This document shows, piece after piece, positions 8,025 through 15,513 of a stretch of DNA of 38,257 nt. A program made the translations under genes and the position numbers. The stretch spans positions 1-38,257 of the forward strand of contig NZ_NOKT01000048.1 in assembly GCF_002237655.1 (NCBI RefSeq), read 5' to 3'. The DNA comes from Streptomyces sp. XY006. Lineage in GTDB: Bacteria; Actinomycetota; Actinomycetes; Streptomycetales; Streptomycetaceae. The notes beneath the pieces were generated by a model that did no database searches, was not told the origin of the DNA, and worked only from the letters and a program-made list of their open reading frames with translations. Numbering within the stretch: the stretch's first letter is position 1; the number at the start of each line of letters is the position of its first letter.

Positions 8025-8729
8025 ATGACCGCCATCGAAGGTTCCGTCGCCCTGGTCACCGGCGGCAGCCGCGGCATCGGCCGGGCCCTGGTCCAGGCCC
8101 TGTACGAGCGGGGCGCGAAGAAGGTGTACGCCACCGCCCGCGATCCGCGCACCGTCACCCACCCGGACGCCGTGCCGCTCGCCCTGGAGGTCACCGACCC
8201 CGCCTCCGTCGCCGCGGCGGCCGAGCAGGCCCGGGACGTGACGCTGCTCATCAACAACGCCGGCGCCTCGGTGAACGCGAACTTCCTGGACTCGCCCGTC
8301 GAGGACGTGCGCCGCGAGTTCGAGACGAACTTCTACGGACCGCTCCTGGTCACCCGGGCCTTCGTCCCCGTCCTCGAGCGCAACGGCGGCGGCCACATCC
8401 TCAACGTCCACTCCGTGCTGTCGTGGATCGGCCTCGCCGGCTCCTACAGCGCCTCCAAGGCCGCCTTCTGGTCGCAGACCAACTCGCTGCGCCTGGACCT
8501 GAAGCCGCGCGGCATCGAGGTCACCGGCCTCCACGTCGGCTACGTCGACACGGACCTGACCGTCGGGATCGACGCCCCGAAGTCCACCGCCGAGTCCGTC
8601 GCGGCCCAGGCCCTCGACGGCATCGCGTCCGGCGCCTACGAGGTCCTCGCCGACGACGTCTCGCGCCAGGTCAAGGCCGGACTGGCCGCCGACCCGTCCG
8701 CGCTGTACCCGCAGCTCACCGCCGCCTGA
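8025..8729 (+). CDS. SDR-family oxidoreductase
   Basis: A 234-residue short-chain dehydrogenase with TGGSRGIG near residue 12, NNAGAS, and YSASKAA as the catalytic Tyr-Lys pair preceded by HSVLSW. It is compact and lacks the common C-terminal VDGG motif, which suits carbonyl-reductase-type SDRs. ATG 8025 is supported by GAGGGAGA upstream. Its promoter carries two operators identical to one before the TetR gene 3 kb away, so it is very probably that repressor's target and may act on the repressor's ligand, perhaps an aldehyde or ketone; this last point is inference. It faces the VWA gene convergently. Confidence 0.9.
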   Translation: MTAIEGSVALVTGGSRGIGRALVQALYERGAKKVYATARDPRTVTHPDAVPLALEVTDPASVAAAAEQARDVTLLINNAGASVNANFLDSPVEDVRREFETNFYGPLLVTRAFVPVLERNGGGHILNVHSVLSWIGLAGSYSASKAAFWSQTNSLRLDLKPRGIEVTGLHVGYVDTDLTVGIDAPKSTAESVAAQALDGIASGAYEVLADDVSRQVKAGLAADPSALYPQLTAA

Positions 8730-8791
8730 TCACACCAGCGGCAGCCACTGATCACACCGTCGGCAGTCGCCGCTCACACCGGCAGCAGCCG
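8726..8791. repeat. Three 22-bp tandem copies spanning both stop codons
   Basis: Copies at 8726-8747, 8748-8769 and 8770-8791 share a TCACACC core; copies 1 and 2 match at 18 of 22 positions, copies 2 and 3 at 17. The first holds the SDR stop (8727-8729), the third the stop of the convergent VWA gene (8774-8776). Confidence 0.65.
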
Positions 8792-10132
8792 CGCCACCAG
8801 CGCGCTCAGCTGCCGGGCGGTGCGGCACTCGTGCATCTCGACCAGCTCGGCGTAGGCGGGCGCGACCGAGTCGCCGGTGCCCCAGCGGGAGCGCTGCTCC
8901 GGGTTCAGCCAGTAGACGCGGCGGGCCCGTTCGGCGATCCGGCGTACGGCCGGCAGGTTGGGGTCGCCGCCGTTCGTACGGGCGTCCCCGAGGACGAAGA
9001 CGGTCGTGCGCGGCCCGGCCGCGTCGGCGTAGCGTTCGGCGAACTCGCCCAGCGCCATGCCGTAGTCGCTGCTGCCGTGCCAGCCCGTGATCTCCGCCTC
9101 CGCCTGGATGCGGGCGCCCAGCCCCTCCGGATCGGCCCGGCCGTGCTCCAGCAGGCCGGTCACCTCGTCGATCCGGTTGACGAAGGCGAACACCCGCACC
9201 TTGCTGAACTGGTCGTGCAGCGCCTGCACCAGCAGCATCGTGAAGTCCGAGAATCCGGACACCGACCCCGACACGTCGCACAGCAGCACCAGCTCGGGCC
9301 GGGCCGGACGCCGCCGGCGCAGCACCGGCTTCATCGGCACGCCGCCCGTGGACAGCGAACCGCGCAGGGTGCGCCGCAGGTCGATGCTGCCCCGCGCGGC
9401 GTGGCGGCGCCGGGCCGCCAGCCGGGTGGCGAGCTTGCGGGCGAGCGGCTGCACCGTCCTGCGCAGCTCGGCCAGCCGGTCCTTCCCCGCGAACAGGAAG
9501 TCGACCCGGTCGGCGGTCGGGGCCACGGCCCGGCGGGCGATCTCGTCCCTGCCGCGCCGCTCGGCGACCCGGCGGCGCGCCTCCGCGGCCACCAGCGTCC
9601 GGAAGGCGTCGATGCGCCGCCGGACCTCGTCCTCCAGCAGCCGGTCCGTGAAGCCGGAACTCCCGCCCCGTGCGCGCACCTCGTCCCGGACCCGGGCCAT
9701 CAGCGTCTGCGGGCGCAGCCGTTCCAGCGTCTGGTACGACGACCAGCCGTCCGACTCGGGCGAGGATCCGTACCCGCCGAAGCCGTCGACCGCCTCGGCG
9801 GCCAGCCGGCCCAGCAGCGCCCGGTCGTCGGCGGCCAGGGCGGCCGCCAGCCGCTCGCGCAGGTCCTGCCGCCCGGCCGGCTGCCCCTCCGGGCCGCCGA
9901 CCCCGCGCGGGAAGTAGAGGTCGAAGACCGGGTCGAACACCTGCCGCTGCCCGGTCCCGTGCAGCAGGGTCGCCGCGAGCCCCTCGCGCAGCAGTTCCCG
10001 GTCCGCCAGGCCGAGTTCGCCGATCGCCCGCGCCGCGTCCACCGTCTCGCCGGTGCCGATCCGCACGCCGTGCGCGCGCAACGACCCGACCAGGGACGTC
10101 AGCCGCTCGGCGACACCCGCCGCCGTGGTCAC
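8774..10132 (-). CDS. VWA domain protein, CoxE-like, partner of MoxR ATPase
   Basis: A 452-residue protein of the CoxE-like von Willebrand factor A family. The N-terminal 250 residues are helical and Arg/Ala-rich. The VWA domain follows, with the MIDAS metal site DVSGSVSGFSDF after PELVLLC, and later GDARTNGGDPN. These proteins work with MoxR AAA ATPases, probably in metal-centre insertion or assembly of partner complexes; the client is not indicated. The GTG start at 10132 overlaps the MoxR stop as GTGA, so the pair is translationally coupled. No molybdenum-enzyme genes are nearby. Confidence 0.9.
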   Translation of the reverse strand: MTTAAGVAERLTSLVGSLRAHGVRIGTGETVDAARAIGELGLADRELLREGLAATLLHGTGQRQVFDPVFDLYFPRGVGGPEGQPAGRQDLRERLAAALAADDRALLGRLAAEAVDGFGGYGSSPESDGWSSYQTLERLRPQTLMARVRDEVRARGGSSGFTDRLLEDEVRRRIDAFRTLVAAEARRRVAERRGRDEIARRAVAPTADRVDFLFAGKDRLAELRRTVQPLARKLATRLAARRRHAARGSIDLRRTLRGSLSTGGVPMKPVLRRRRPARPELVLLCDVSGSVSGFSDFTMLLVQALHDQFSKVRVFAFVNRIDEVTGLLEHGRADPEGLGARIQAEAEITGWHGSSDYGMALGEFAERYADAAGPRTTVFVLGDARTNGGDPNLPAVRRIAERARRVYWLNPEQRSRWGTGDSVAPAYAELVEMHECRTARQLSALVARLLPV

Positions 10133-10986
10133 AGGGCGTCCAGGTCGAGCTTGGCCGAAGCCTTGAGGACGTCGTCCTGGTGCTTGAGGAGCACACCGAG
10201 GGTGGCCCGCACGACCGTCTCGTCCAGCGTGCCGGCGCCGAGGGCGAGCAGGGTGTGCGCCCAGTCGATCGTCTCGGCGACCGACGGCACCTTGCGCAGG
10301 TCCATCGCCCGCAGCGCCCCCACGACCCGGACGACGGAACGGGCCAGCGCCTCGTCCAGGCCCGGCACCTTCAGCCGTACGATCCGGCGCTCCAGCTCCT
10401 CTTCGGGGAAGCCGATGTGCAGGAAGAGGCAGCGGCGGCGCAGCGCCTCCGACAGCTCCCGGCTCGCGTTGGAGGTCAGGACGACGAAGGGGCGGCGCGT
10501 GGCGGTGATCGTGCCCAGCTCCGGGACGGTGACCTGGAAGTCGCTGAGCACCTCCAGGAGCAGGCCCTCCACCTCGACGTCGGCCTTGTCCGTCTCGTCG
10601 ATCAGCAGCACCTTCGGGTCGTCGCCCCGGATGGCCGTCAGCAGCGGCCGGGTGAGCAGGAACTCCTCGCTGAAGATGTCCGTGCGGGTCTCGTCCCACG
10701 TCTCGTCGCGGCCGGCGCTGATGCGCAGCAGCTGCTTGGCGTGGTTCCACTCGTACAGCGCCCGTGACTCGTCGACGCCCTCGTAGCACTGCAGCCGGAC
10801 GAGCCGCGCGCCGGCGACCTGGGCGACGGCCTTGGCCAGCTCCGTCTTGCCGACCCCGGCCGGGCCCTCCACCAGGAGCGGCTTGCCCAGGCGGTCGGCG
10901 AGGAACACGGTCGTGGCGACCGCGGGCGAGGCGAGATAGCCGGTCTCGGCCAGACGGGCGGAGACGTCGTCGACGGACGTGAACAC
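10129..10986 (-). CDS. MoxR-family AAA+ ATPase
   Basis: A 285-residue AAA+ chaperone-like ATPase. Walker A is GPAGVGKTEL around residues 41-50; Walker B is VLLIDETDKAD; a sensor-1 Asn is seen in VVLTSNASRELSEALRRRCLF. The domain order and length fit MoxR proteins that remodel or activate complexes together with a VWA protein. The gene starts at GTG 10986 with GGAGG about 7 bases upstream and overlaps the downstream VWA gene by four bases. It diverges from tetR; the 146-bp gap between them holds the palindrome AAGCGCTT and the tetR operator. Confidence 0.92.
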   Translation of the reverse strand: MFTSVDDVSARLAETGYLASPAVATTVFLADRLGKPLLVEGPAGVGKTELAKAVAQVAGARLVRLQCYEGVDESRALYEWNHAKQLLRISAGRDETWDETRTDIFSEEFLLTRPLLTAIRGDDPKVLLIDETDKADVEVEGLLLEVLSDFQVTVPELGTITATRRPFVVLTSNASRELSEALRRRCLFLHIGFPEEELERRIVRLKVPGLDEALARSVVRVVGALRAMDLRKVPSVAETIDWAHTLLALGAGTLDETVVRATLGVLLKHQDDVLKASAKLDLDAL

Positions 10987-11033
10987 CGGGGCCTCCAGGT
11001 CGGGGCTGCGGGCGGGCGGTCGGAGACCTATCT

Positions 11034-11041
11034 AAGCGCTT
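11034..11041. promoter_or_regulatory. AAGCGCTT palindrome before moxR
   Basis: A perfect 8-bp palindrome in the moxR-tetR gap, 48 bases before the moxR start. Such AAGCGCTT cores occur in several actinobacterial TetR operators, but a site this short could be chance. Confidence 0.25.
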
Positions 11042-11085
11042 GTTCACCCACGCTGTCACGGGTCCGCCTCCGCGTACGCCGCGTA

Positions 11086-11125
11086 AAACCGATCGGTTTC
11101 CTCCGTGGGTGCCGCGCGGTAACCT
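11086..11125 (+). promoter_or_regulatory. tetR promoter with AAACCGATCGGTTT operator
   Basis: The palindrome AAACCGATCGGTTT (11086-11099) is followed by TAACCT (11120-11125), which ends 7 nt before the tetR ATG. A -35 about 18 bp upstream would overlap the operator, so bound repressor would block its own promoter. Transcription would start at or beside the ATG, giving a leaderless mRNA. Confidence 0.65.
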
Positions 11126-11132
11126 CACCGGT

Positions 11133-11705
11133 ATGACCACCACCGACAAGGCGTCCACCCGGGACCGCCTCCTCGACGCCGCGTCCGAGCTCTTCTACCG
11201 CGAAGGCGTCTCCATCGGGGTCGAGACACTGTGCCGCAGCGCCGGGGTCTCCAAGCGGTCCATGTACCAGCTCTTCGCGAGCAAGGACGAGGTCCTCGCG
11301 GCGAGCCTGGCCCGGCGCCTGCCGGAGTACGAGGCGCGCCTCACGCCCGACGCGCGGCAGCGGGAGGGCACCCCGCGCGAGCGGATCCTGGGCGTCTTCG
11401 AGCGGCTGGAGAAGGGAGCGGCCGACCCGGACTACCGGGGCTGCCCCTACCTCGCCGCCCTGGTCGAGCTCAAGGACCCCGAACACCCGGCGAGCGTGGT
11501 CGCCCGGGGCGCGAAGGAGTGGCTGCGGGAGTACTTCCGCAGCCACGCCGAGGAGGGCGGCGCCCGCGACCCGGAGCTCCTCGCCCGCCAGCTGATGCTG
11601 GTCTTCGACGGGGCCAGCGCCCGGGCCGGTGCCGGGATCGAGACCCTGGACGGCCTGACGACGGCGACGGCCGCGGCGCTCCTGGACGCGTCCGGGACCA
11701 CGTAG
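11133..11705 (+). CDS. TetR/AcrR-family repressor
   Basis: A 190-residue repressor. The N-terminal helix-turn-helix region reads RDRLLDAASELFYREG, then GVETLCRSAGVSKRSMYQLFASKDEVL. The C-terminal ligand domain contains RGCPYLAALVELKDPEHPA, typical of one TetR subgroup that often sits near oxidoreductases. The chosen ATG at 11133 excludes an upstream in-frame stretch that contains the operator. The shared palindrome at 7950, 7981 and 11086 predicts that it represses itself and the SDR at 8025. The ligand is unknown. Confidence 0.92.
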   Translation: MTTTDKASTRDRLLDAASELFYREGVSIGVETLCRSAGVSKRSMYQLFASKDEVLAASLARRLPEYEARLTPDARQREGTPRERILGVFERLEKGAADPDYRGCPYLAALVELKDPEHPASVVARGAKEWLREYFRSHAEEGGARDPELLARQLMLVFDGASARAGAGIETLDGLTTATAAALLDASGTT

Positions 11706-11707
11706 AC

Positions 11708-11735
11708 GGGGGCGGCCGCCGCGGCAACCGCCCCC
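11708..11735. terminator. Hairpin between tetR and the convergent permease gene
   Basis: GGGGGCGG (11708-11715) pairs with CCGCCCCC (11728-11735) across a 12-nt loop, 3 bases after the tetR stop. Confidence 0.6.
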
Positions 11736-11736
11736 A

Positions 11737-11813
11737 CCACCGCGTCGCCGTCGCCGCCGGCGTCACGCGCAACCGTGTCGCCGCCGGCGTCACTCCGCCA
11801 CCGCGTCGCCGTC
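11737..11813. repeat. Interleaved direct repeats in a convergent gap
   Basis: CCACCGCGTCGCCGTC occurs at 11737-11752 and 11798-11813; GTCGCCGCCGGCGTCAC occurs at 11750-11766 and 11777-11793. They fill the non-coding space before the permease stop codon. Confidence 0.55.
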
Positions 11814-11817
11814 CGTG

Positions 11818-13131
11818 TCACGCCGCCGGCGCCACCGCCCGTACCGCCGGGGTGCGCAGCACCCGGCGGGCCGTCGCCAGGGCGGTGCCCAGCGTCACCG
11901 CCGCCGCGACCGCCACGACCGCGAGCCACACAGGGAGCATCTGGCCGGGCAGCACCCGGTCGGTGCGCACCAGCGTGAACGGCACGATCCCGGCCAGCGC
12001 CGCCAGCGTGCCGAAGCAGACACCGGTCACCGTCAGGACCAGCCCCTCGGCCCACACCGTGCCCAGCACCTGCCCGGGAGTCGCCCCGGCGAGGCGCTGC
12101 TGCCCGAACTCCCGTTCCCGGTACGAGGTCGCCGCGTACAGGGAGTTCACCAGCATCACGCAGACGAAGACCACGATGATGCCGACGACCGTGACGTTGA
12201 GCGTCTCCAGGTTCTTCGCGTCGACCGACTTCACCGCCCCGGAGGCCGCCACGGCGTCGCTCTCCACGGCCTGCATGGTCAGCGTCGCCGTCGCGACGGC
12301 CGTGAACATGATCAGCGACATCAGGATCCCGGCGAGCTGCCCGGCCCGCTCGCGCAGGTTCCGCACCGCCAGCCAGCCGCTCGCCCCGCCGAGCGGCAGC
12401 CGGTCCAGCACCGCCGACAGCAGCCGCGGCGCCCGCAGCGCGCACCCGACCGACAGCAGGATCGCCCCCTGGGCCGGGGGCGCCATCAGCGCGGCGTCCG
12501 TCGCCGAGAACGCGAACGTCGAGCTCACGGCGACGGCGCCCGCCACCAGCGCCGCGTACGCCCAGACCGTCCGGGCCCGGCCGCGGCGCCTCCTGCCGCC
12601 CGCCGTCGCCCGCCGCACCGCGAGGAACGCGGCGCCCGTCGCGGCGAGCAGCGTGATGCCGAAGCCGGTCAGACAGGCCACCGTCCCGAAGGAGTACTCG
12701 ACCGACCGCGCGACCTGGCCGCTGTCGTGGAACATCGCCAGCAGCGCCCGGCCGCCGAGCATCGCCGGGCCGACCGCCAGCGCGGCGCCCACCAGCGCCA
12801 CCGCCACCGCCTCGCCGACGACCATCCGCTTGATCTGCGCCGGAGTCGCCCCCGAGCAGCGCAGCAGCTCCATCTCGGCGGCCCGCTGGCGCACGTTCAC
12901 CGTCAGCGTCGAGGCGATCGCGAAGAACACCAGCAGGGTGCCGTAGCCGCCGACCACGCCCGCCGCCGTGGAGAGGGTCTCGGAGCTGACCGGGTCCACG
13001 CCCGGCTGCCCGGCGGTGTCGTGCAGGGAGTTGAACGTCATGATGATCCCCGCGCCCAGGAACGCGGACAGCAGCGTCGCGAGGAACCGCCCGGGCCGCT
13101 GCCGGATCGAGCGCATCGCCAGGATGAACAC
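11818..13131 (-). CDS. ABC transporter permease, FtsX/MacB-like
   Basis: A 437-residue membrane protein with two FtsX-like halves. Segments include a first helix near 15-35, three helices in the first half (YGTLLVFFAIASTL, AVAVALVGAALAVG, VACLTGFGITLLAA), and three in the second (VVGIIVVFVCVMLVNSLYA, GLVLTVTGVCFGTLAAL, WLAVVAVAAAVTLGTAL). The repeated RQRAAEMELLRCSGATPAQ and REREFGQQRLAGATPGQ are the coupling segments seen in this class. Together with the ATPase it forms an exporter or extruder, often for antimicrobial peptides or lipoproteins; the substrate is unknown. It starts at GTG 13131, three bases after the ATPase stop, in one operon. Confidence 0.9.
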   Translation of the reverse strand: MFILAMRSIRQRPGRFLATLLSAFLGAGIIMTFNSLHDTAGQPGVDPVSSETLSTAAGVVGGYGTLLVFFAIASTLTVNVRQRAAEMELLRCSGATPAQIKRMVVGEAVAVALVGAALAVGPAMLGGRALLAMFHDSGQVARSVEYSFGTVACLTGFGITLLAATGAAFLAVRRATAGGRRRRGRARTVWAYAALVAGAVAVSSTFAFSATDAALMAPPAQGAILLSVGCALRAPRLLSAVLDRLPLGGASGWLAVRNLRERAGQLAGILMSLIMFTAVATATLTMQAVESDAVAASGAVKSVDAKNLETLNVTVVGIIVVFVCVMLVNSLYAATSYREREFGQQRLAGATPGQVLGTVWAEGLVLTVTGVCFGTLAALAGIVPFTLVRTDRVLPGQMLPVWLAVVAVAAAVTLGTALATARRVLRTPAVRAVAPAA

Positions 13132-13134
13132 GGC

Positions 13135-13920
13135 TCACACCCCCGCCGGCAGGTCGTCGCCCAGGTGGGCCAGCCGCTCGGCGACCGCGTCCGCCGTCGG
13201 GGCGTCCAGCCGGCCCGCCAGCCGGCCGTCCGCGAGGAACAGCACGGTGTCGGCGTAGGAGGCGGCGACCGGGTCGTGGGTCACCATCACGACCGTGCGG
13301 CCGTGCACCCGGACCGACTGCCGCAGCAGCCCGAGCACGTCCCGCGCGCTGCGCGAGTCGAGGGCGCCCGTCGGCTCGTCCGCGAAGATCACCCGGGGTT
13401 CGGCGACCAGGGCCCGGGCGATCGCCACCCGCTGGCGCTGACCACCGGAGAGCTGACCGGGCCGGTGCCCGAGCCGGTCGCCGAGCCCCAGCGACGTCAG
13501 CACCTCCCGCACCCGCCGCCGTTCCACGCGCCGCCCGGCCAGCTTCAGCGGCAGGACCGTGTTCTGCGCGACGGTCAGCGTCTCCAGCAGGTTGTACTGC
13601 TGGAACACGAAGCCGATCCGGCCGCGCCGGAACTTCGTCAGCTCCGCCTCCCCGCCGCCGGTCAGCTCGGTGCCGTCCACCCGGACGATCCCGCTGTCGG
13701 GCCGGTCCAGGCCCGCCGCGCACTGCAGCAGCGTCGACTTGCCGGAACCGGACGGCCCCATCACCGCCGTGAACGTGCCGTGCCCCAGCCCGAGCGTCAC
13801 CCCGTCCAGGGCGGTCACGGCGCTGTCGGCGCTCCCGTACGTCTTGGTGACCTTGACCAGCCGCAGTGCCTCCGCGGCGGGCTCCGGGTCCTGCTGCCGT
13901 CGTGGGCCGGTACGGAGCAT
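13135..13920 (-). CDS. ABC transporter ATP-binding protein, MacB/LolD-like
   Basis: A 261-residue ATPase. Walker A is GPSGSGKST, the Q-loop is FVFQQYNLLETLT, the signature is LSGGQRQRVAIARAL, and Walker B is VIFADEPTGALD with an H-loop in VMVTHD. These are the hallmarks of the LolD/MacB subgroup that pairs with FtsX-like permeases. ATG 13920 is chosen because GGGGGA lies 8-13 bases upstream; the in-frame start 72 bases earlier has none. No two-component genes are adjacent to explain regulation. Confidence 0.92.
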   Translation of the reverse strand: MLRTGPRRQQDPEPAAEALRLVKVTKTYGSADSAVTALDGVTLGLGHGTFTAVMGPSGSGKSTLLQCAAGLDRPDSGIVRVDGTELTGGGEAELTKFRRGRIGFVFQQYNLLETLTVAQNTVLPLKLAGRRVERRRVREVLTSLGLGDRLGHRPGQLSGGQRQRVAIARALVAEPRVIFADEPTGALDSRSARDVLGLLRQSVRVHGRTVVMVTHDPVAASYADTVLFLADGRLAGRLDAPTADAVAERLAHLGDDLPAGV

Positions 13921-14078
13921 CTCGTCGTCCCCCTTCGTGCGACACGCCCTGTGTCTCGCCTCGACGCTACGGAGACCGGGGCCCGACCACACTGGCCGCA
14001 GAACCCGTATCGCGAGGTGTACTCAGCGACACCCCCCGGGTACTCGATCACCCCACGCACGGAAAGGGCTGACCCGGC

Positions 14079-14876
14079 ATGCAGATCGATCTGAAGGGCC
14101 GCACCGCTCTCGTCACCGGCTCCACGCAGGGCATCGGCGCCGCCATCGCCACGGGCCTGGCCCGCGCGGGCGCCCGGGTGGGGGTCAACGGCCGCTCGCC
14201 CGGCCGGGTGGAGGAGGCCGTGGAGCGGATGCGGGGCGAGGCCCCGGGCGCCGCCGACCTGGTGCCCGTCGCCGCCGACGTGACCGGCGACGAAGGGGCC
14301 CGGCAGGCGGTGGAGACCCTGGGACAGGTGGACATCCTCGTCAACAACCTCGGTGTCTTCGAGTCCGCCGATCCCCTGGAGATCAGCGACGAGGAGTGGC
14401 GGCGCTACTTCGAGGTGAACGTGCTGGCCGCCGTGCGCCTCACCCGGCTCGTGCTGCCCGGCATGACCGGACGCGGCTGGGGCCGCGTGCAGAACATCGC
14501 CAGCGACTCGGCGGTCGTCATCCCCGCCGAGATGATCCACTACGGCATGTCCAAGACGGCCCTGCTCGCCGTGAGCCGGGGCTTCGCCAAGCAGGCCGCC
14601 GGCACCGGCGTCACCGTGAACTCCGTCATCGCCGGGCCGACCCACACGGGCGGTGTGGAGGACTTCGTCTACCAGCTCGTCGACCGCGACCTGCCCTGGG
14701 ACGAGGCCCAGCGCGCCTTCATGCGGCAGCACCGGCCGCAGTCGCTGCTGCAACGGCTGATCGAACCGGAGGAGATCGCCAACATGGTCGTCTACCTCGC
14801 CTCCGACCAGGCCTCGGCGACCACGGGCGGGGCCCTGCGCGTCGACGGCGGTTACGTCGACTCGATCCTGCCCTGA
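14079..14876 (+). CDS. SDR-family oxidoreductase
   Basis: A 265-residue classical SDR with TGSTQGIG near residue 14, DILVNNLG (Leu in place of the usual Ala), IASDSA, and YGMSK as the catalytic pair. The segment after it, SVIAGPTHTGGVEDFV, and the C-terminal TTGGALRVDGGYVDS are typical of SDRs annotated as oxidoreductases or 3-oxoacyl-ACP reductases. The ATG at 14079 has AAAGGG upstream. The gap back to the ABC ATPase gene (158 bases) holds a GGTGT-N8-ACACC inverted repeat (14016-14033). The stop lies one base from the convergent lutC stop. It is not obviously part of the rhamnose locus. Confidence 0.88.
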   Translation: MQIDLKGRTALVTGSTQGIGAAIATGLARAGARVGVNGRSPGRVEEAVERMRGEAPGAADLVPVAADVTGDEGARQAVETLGQVDILVNNLGVFESADPLEISDEEWRRYFEVNVLAAVRLTRLVLPGMTGRGWGRVQNIASDSAVVIPAEMIHYGMSKTALLAVSRGFAKQAAGTGVTVNSVIAGPTHTGGVEDFVYQLVDRDLPWDEAQRAFMRQHRPQSLLQRLIEPEEIANMVVYLASDQASATTGGALRVDGGYVDSILP

Positions 14877-14877
14877 G

Positions 14878-15513
14878 TCACGGGCCGCCCACGAGGACGA
14901 CCTCCAGCGCGCGCGGCCCGTGCACCCCCTCGACCCGGTCCAGCTCGATGTCACTGGTCGCCGAAGGACCGGAGATCCACGTCAACGGGCGGGCCGGGTC
15001 GAGGCGTTCGAGTCCCTGCGGCACGGACGACACGACCTGGTCCGGGACCCGGACGACGCAGACGTGATGGTCCGGGACCAGGGTGATCCGGCGCCGCCCC
15101 TGGTCGGGCGAGCCGTCCAGCACGATCGTCCCGGTCTCGGCGATGGCGACCGCACAGGCCGTCACGACACTGTCCACCCGGTCCAGTTGGTCCGGGGTGC
15201 TGTCGGCCCCGTCCGCCACGCGGGTCACCCCGGTCGCCGCCAGCCACCCCTCGTCCAGCCCGGGCGGGACCAGCACGGAGGCCGACCCTCGCTTCTCCAG
15301 CAGCGCCGCGATCAGCCCGGCCAGGCCGTCCTCGTCCGTGCGGTGCACGATCGCCCGGTAGTCGGCCAGGTTCTCGGCGAGCAGCTCCACCGTCCGGGCG
15401 ACGGTCCGCTCGCCGTGCTCGCGCAGATAGTCCCGGACGATCGGCGTCTCGTCGGCCGGCGCGTCCGCGAGCGCGCGGCGCACCCGCCCCAGGATCCGCT
15501 CCCTGCTGTTCAC
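14878..15513 (-). CDS. lutC: LutC-like LUD-domain lactate utilization protein
   Basis: A 211-residue LUD-domain subunit. With LutA and LutB it forms an iron-sulfur L-lactate oxidizing complex that delivers pyruvate. The domain is seen from about residue 60, with VLVPPGLDEGWLA, AIAETGTIVLDGSPDQGRR and LVPDHHVCVV, the conserved core of LutC/YkgG proteins. The GTG at 15513 overlaps the lutB stop (GTGA), giving translational coupling. It is the last gene of the minus arm of the rhamnose locus. Because the upstream rhamnose enzymes make L-lactate, its placement here is logical. Confidence 0.92.
   Translation of the reverse strand: MNSRERILGRVRRALADAPADETPIVRDYLREHGERTVARTVELLAENLADYRAIVHRTDEDGLAGLIAALLEKRGSASVLVPPGLDEGWLAATGVTRVADGADSTPDQLDRVDSVVTACAVAIAETGTIVLDGSPDQGRRRITLVPDHHVCVVRVPDQVVSSVPQGLERLDPARPLTWISGPSATSDIELDRVEGVHGPRALEVVLVGGP

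Noticed and set aside
7742..10786. A 1014-codon plus-strand open frame
   Set aside because: It crosses a terminator, a promoter and several real genes in the wrong frame; its product is low-complexity Arg/Pro-rich.
14016..14033. GGTGT-N8-ACACC inverted repeat before the SDR at 14079
   Set aside because: Arms are only 5 bp in a GC-rich promoter region and no regulator is nearby; too weak for a separate call.
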